Source: Bombus terrestris (Eukaryota > Arthropoda > Insecta > Hymenoptera > Apidae). Taken from it: a stretch of DNA of 64,000 nt. The stretch lies in the NCBI RefSeq assembly GCF_910591885.1, contig NC_063281.1:7040700-7104699 (forward strand), in the 5' to 3' direction. Under the pieces are notes generated by a model. The model did no database searches and had not been told where the DNA came from. It saw only the letters and a program-made list of their open reading frames with translations. Made by a program: the position numbers and the translations under genes. Shown piece by piece: positions 61,801 through 64,000 of the stretch. Every line of letters begins with the position of its first letter. Within the stretch, counting starts at the first letter, position 1.

Positions 61801-64000
61801 ACGACGAAAATATATTAAATAACTATGAAGTTATTTTTGGTCAAGGCCACGAGGTTCCTGAACCCCTTGGGAATCGAATCGAATAATGTTTGGACAGCGT
61901 ACTATGTCACAGAGGAAACTCCGCACGGGCAATTACAATATTTCCTACGTTGTGAAAGAGGATGGGCTTGGCTGACACTCTGACAGCCCGTAGTCAAATG
62001 TTCCACGCTCCCTTGCGTTCTCCTCTACGCCGCCATTGTATCTGCATACGCACATGCCTGCTTCCCTAACAGTAACTTCTCGTTTTCGTCTCGTCTGGTA
62101 CACGTGTCGCTGCTAAACTACCTTTCGCTCGTTTCACGCGCTGTGAATTTGATTTTACCTCGGAATCACTCATTCGATCGTTCCTTCCTTTGTTTTCATT
62201 TTATTTGTGAAAATCATCAGTCCCCTTCCTTGCTCGTCCATAAATCATAGCGATATTTATTTGACTCTATCGCAAAATTATTCATTATAATTTCCTATCC
62301 CTTGTTTTCCCTTTTCTCGATTAAATTATGGAACGATTTGATTGTTCTATCTACGTCATCCATAAAATTTAACTGTACCTCGAAATATTTCTATTATTAA
62401 TCGAAATAATCAACTTTCAGATAATTGTTTCCAATATCTTATCATTCGTCCTCATTTTTAAAATCAAAATTATCAAGCAGAACAATGGACCGATTTAATC
62501 ACTCTCCCTCCATCGAATTCAGGACCATAAATTAATCTGTGCCTCAAAACAGTCCTTTTGTTTCCACGTTATTGACTAAAATGATGAACCCCGACAATGG
62601 GTTAGTTTAATTATTCTTCCTGGGCGATAGAACGCAGTCGCTATAAATGGTATACCGGTAAATTCACGGTCAACGAAAAGAAAGAGAGACAGAATGCCAG
62701 ATCAAAGGAGAGGGTCTCACAGGTGGACGCATTGCGCAAACGAAAATCTCATTATCGCGAGACAAAGGTAGGACGATTAATCATCATCATCGGCGTATCT
62801 CTGCGGGCAGCGCGTCTGGCTCGCGGCGGAAGCGCGGGATGATAGACTCGAGGAGTCGAAACAGGAGGAGACGAAGAAAAGAGAGCAAGATGAGGAACGA
62901 GCGTCACCGTTGCGGTGCCTCGTGAAAGGTCCATGCGGAACTAAGTCGTCGTCCTTTTGTTCTCGCGTCGCTGGACCATCGTAGCCACCTACCAGACTTG
63001 TTTCTCCTTTTCCTTCTTTTTTTTTTTATCTACCTCTAAAAGACCATCCTCCCTATTTTCTCTTCTTCTTCTTCCTTTTTTTCCCTTCTCTTCCTCTCGA
63101 AGCAACGATACCGCGACAGGGGGCTCGATTCTTTCACGATTCGTCGCAGTTCATTTGCGTATAGATCTCTCTGTTGGACGATTCCAAAGGAAAGAAGTCG
63201 AAGCTCGGTGCCTTAGTCTGATTCCATGGCCGTCGGCAGAACGCGTTAAATTAGTAATTGTGTTTATTACGAAGGCAGGGGTAGCCGTTTTCGATCGCTG
63301 CCACCTCGTGTCGCGTTCCTTTCGAAGTTAATCCGTGCCTCTGCAATTGCTTTTTCGCCTCGAGAAAGAAACGATTTCGTGTGTGGCGTTCGAAGGTATT
63401 GCGTTCCCTTCCGCCGTTTAAAAAGATGGAAAAATGTCAGTGTAATAGCAGCTTTTGTCCTCTTTCCTTTCGCTCTTCGTGTACAATAGTATATGCGATG
63501 GATTTTAAGAGCCAGACCACCCTTCTTGCGCTCGTGTTTTGAAATCGACAAACGAGTCGGTTATATTCTCTATTTAGGTGTGACAGTACGTAGGAATTTG
63601 CATAGAGAACTATCTGTATCCGCCATGAAATTTCTATGAAACGATTTATCTTTCACTTAGTAACATATGTGTGTTTTACGATATACCATTTGCGATTCAT
63701 TACAATTAGAGACCTGATTGATGAAGTCGCATTCGGAATTATATGTAGCATTCAGTCTTCTCCGATAGACAGCGCCTTCTCGAAGTACACGTAAATTGAG
63801 ATGTAGGAGAACTTGTACGTTCGAAAGATCCTGTCGCTAGAAGGATTCTAGGAAAAATTCTAGCAACGAGAGAAAAACTGCATTTCTCAGAAAAGTAACA
63901 GTGTGCGAGGATAGACTACAAGAAGAAAGAATGCAAAGATATCGGAAAAGAGACTGTAGCGATAAAAAGCAATCCAAATACGTTAAACAAGGAAGCGAAG
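58880..64000. other. Right flank without a recognisable gene
   Basis: Alternating AT-rich and CpG-rich stretches. CpG-rich parts lie at about 61240-61500, 61980-62160 and 62740-63420, with a pyrimidine tract at 63000-63100. Open frames such as 61266-61586 and 62957-63331 are composition-driven and carry no domain. Confidence 0.5.
63000..63100 (+). repeat. Pyrimidine tract
   Basis: About 100 bases rich in T and C, including a T11 run. No gene context is visible. Confidence 0.6.

Noticed and set aside
1..64000. CRISPR array, operon or bacterial-type system
   Set aside because: The window is eukaryotic with spliced genes; no regular direct repeats with spacers and no prokaryotic gene clusters are present.

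Overview
This is nuclear DNA of an insect, most likely a bee or another aculeate hymenopteran. The genes have short GT-AG introns and clear animal orthologues. Intergenic DNA is AT-rich but keeps many CpG dinucleotides, as is usual in Hymenoptera, and no intact transposon coding sequence is visible. I cannot name the species.

Layout. (1) 1-9.1 kb holds no convincing gene; it has a diverged AT-rich repeat near 0.1-0.6 kb and a GA microsatellite. (2) 9.1-34.6 kb is a compact gene island. On + is a HOIL-1/RBCK1-type RBR ubiquitin ligase (9728-14952, nine coding exons), whose first exon adds about 1,030 residues. On - are mRpL10 (16289-15408) and an intron-free Par-3/Bazooka (19648-16763). On + are UBXN4 (20759-22938, seven exons) and a five-exon homeobox gene resembling Drosophila lateral muscles scarcer, lms (25433-32123), with a tRNA-Met(CAT) inside its homeodomain intron. 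On - is cyclin H (34345-32716, six exons). RBCK1/mRpL10 and lms/cyclin H are tail-to-tail pairs; Par-3/UBXN4 is head-to-head. (3) 34.6-64 kb, about 29 kb, has no recognisable protein gene. It carries CpG-rich patches, pyrimidine/purine tracts, YY1/Pho-like motifs, a PAR-bZIP palindrome, a possible spliced RNA at 40.2-42.0 kb, and a possible 5' exon at 58.4-58.9 kb of a gene lying beyond the window.

The genes are not an operon and do not form one pathway. They cover ubiquitin signalling (RBCK1-like), ER-associated degradation (UBXN4), mitochondrial translation (mRpL10), cell polarity (Par-3), transcription and cell cycle (cyclin H), and muscle or appendage patterning (lms-like).

The strongest observations are the giant single-exon N-terminal extension joined in phase to HOIL-1, the absence of the NZF finger between its UBL and RBR, the intron-free Par-3, and the tRNA nested at the classical homeodomain 44/45 intron. 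All exon structures were assembled by eye from reading frames, splice consensus and remembered protein families; no database search was run.
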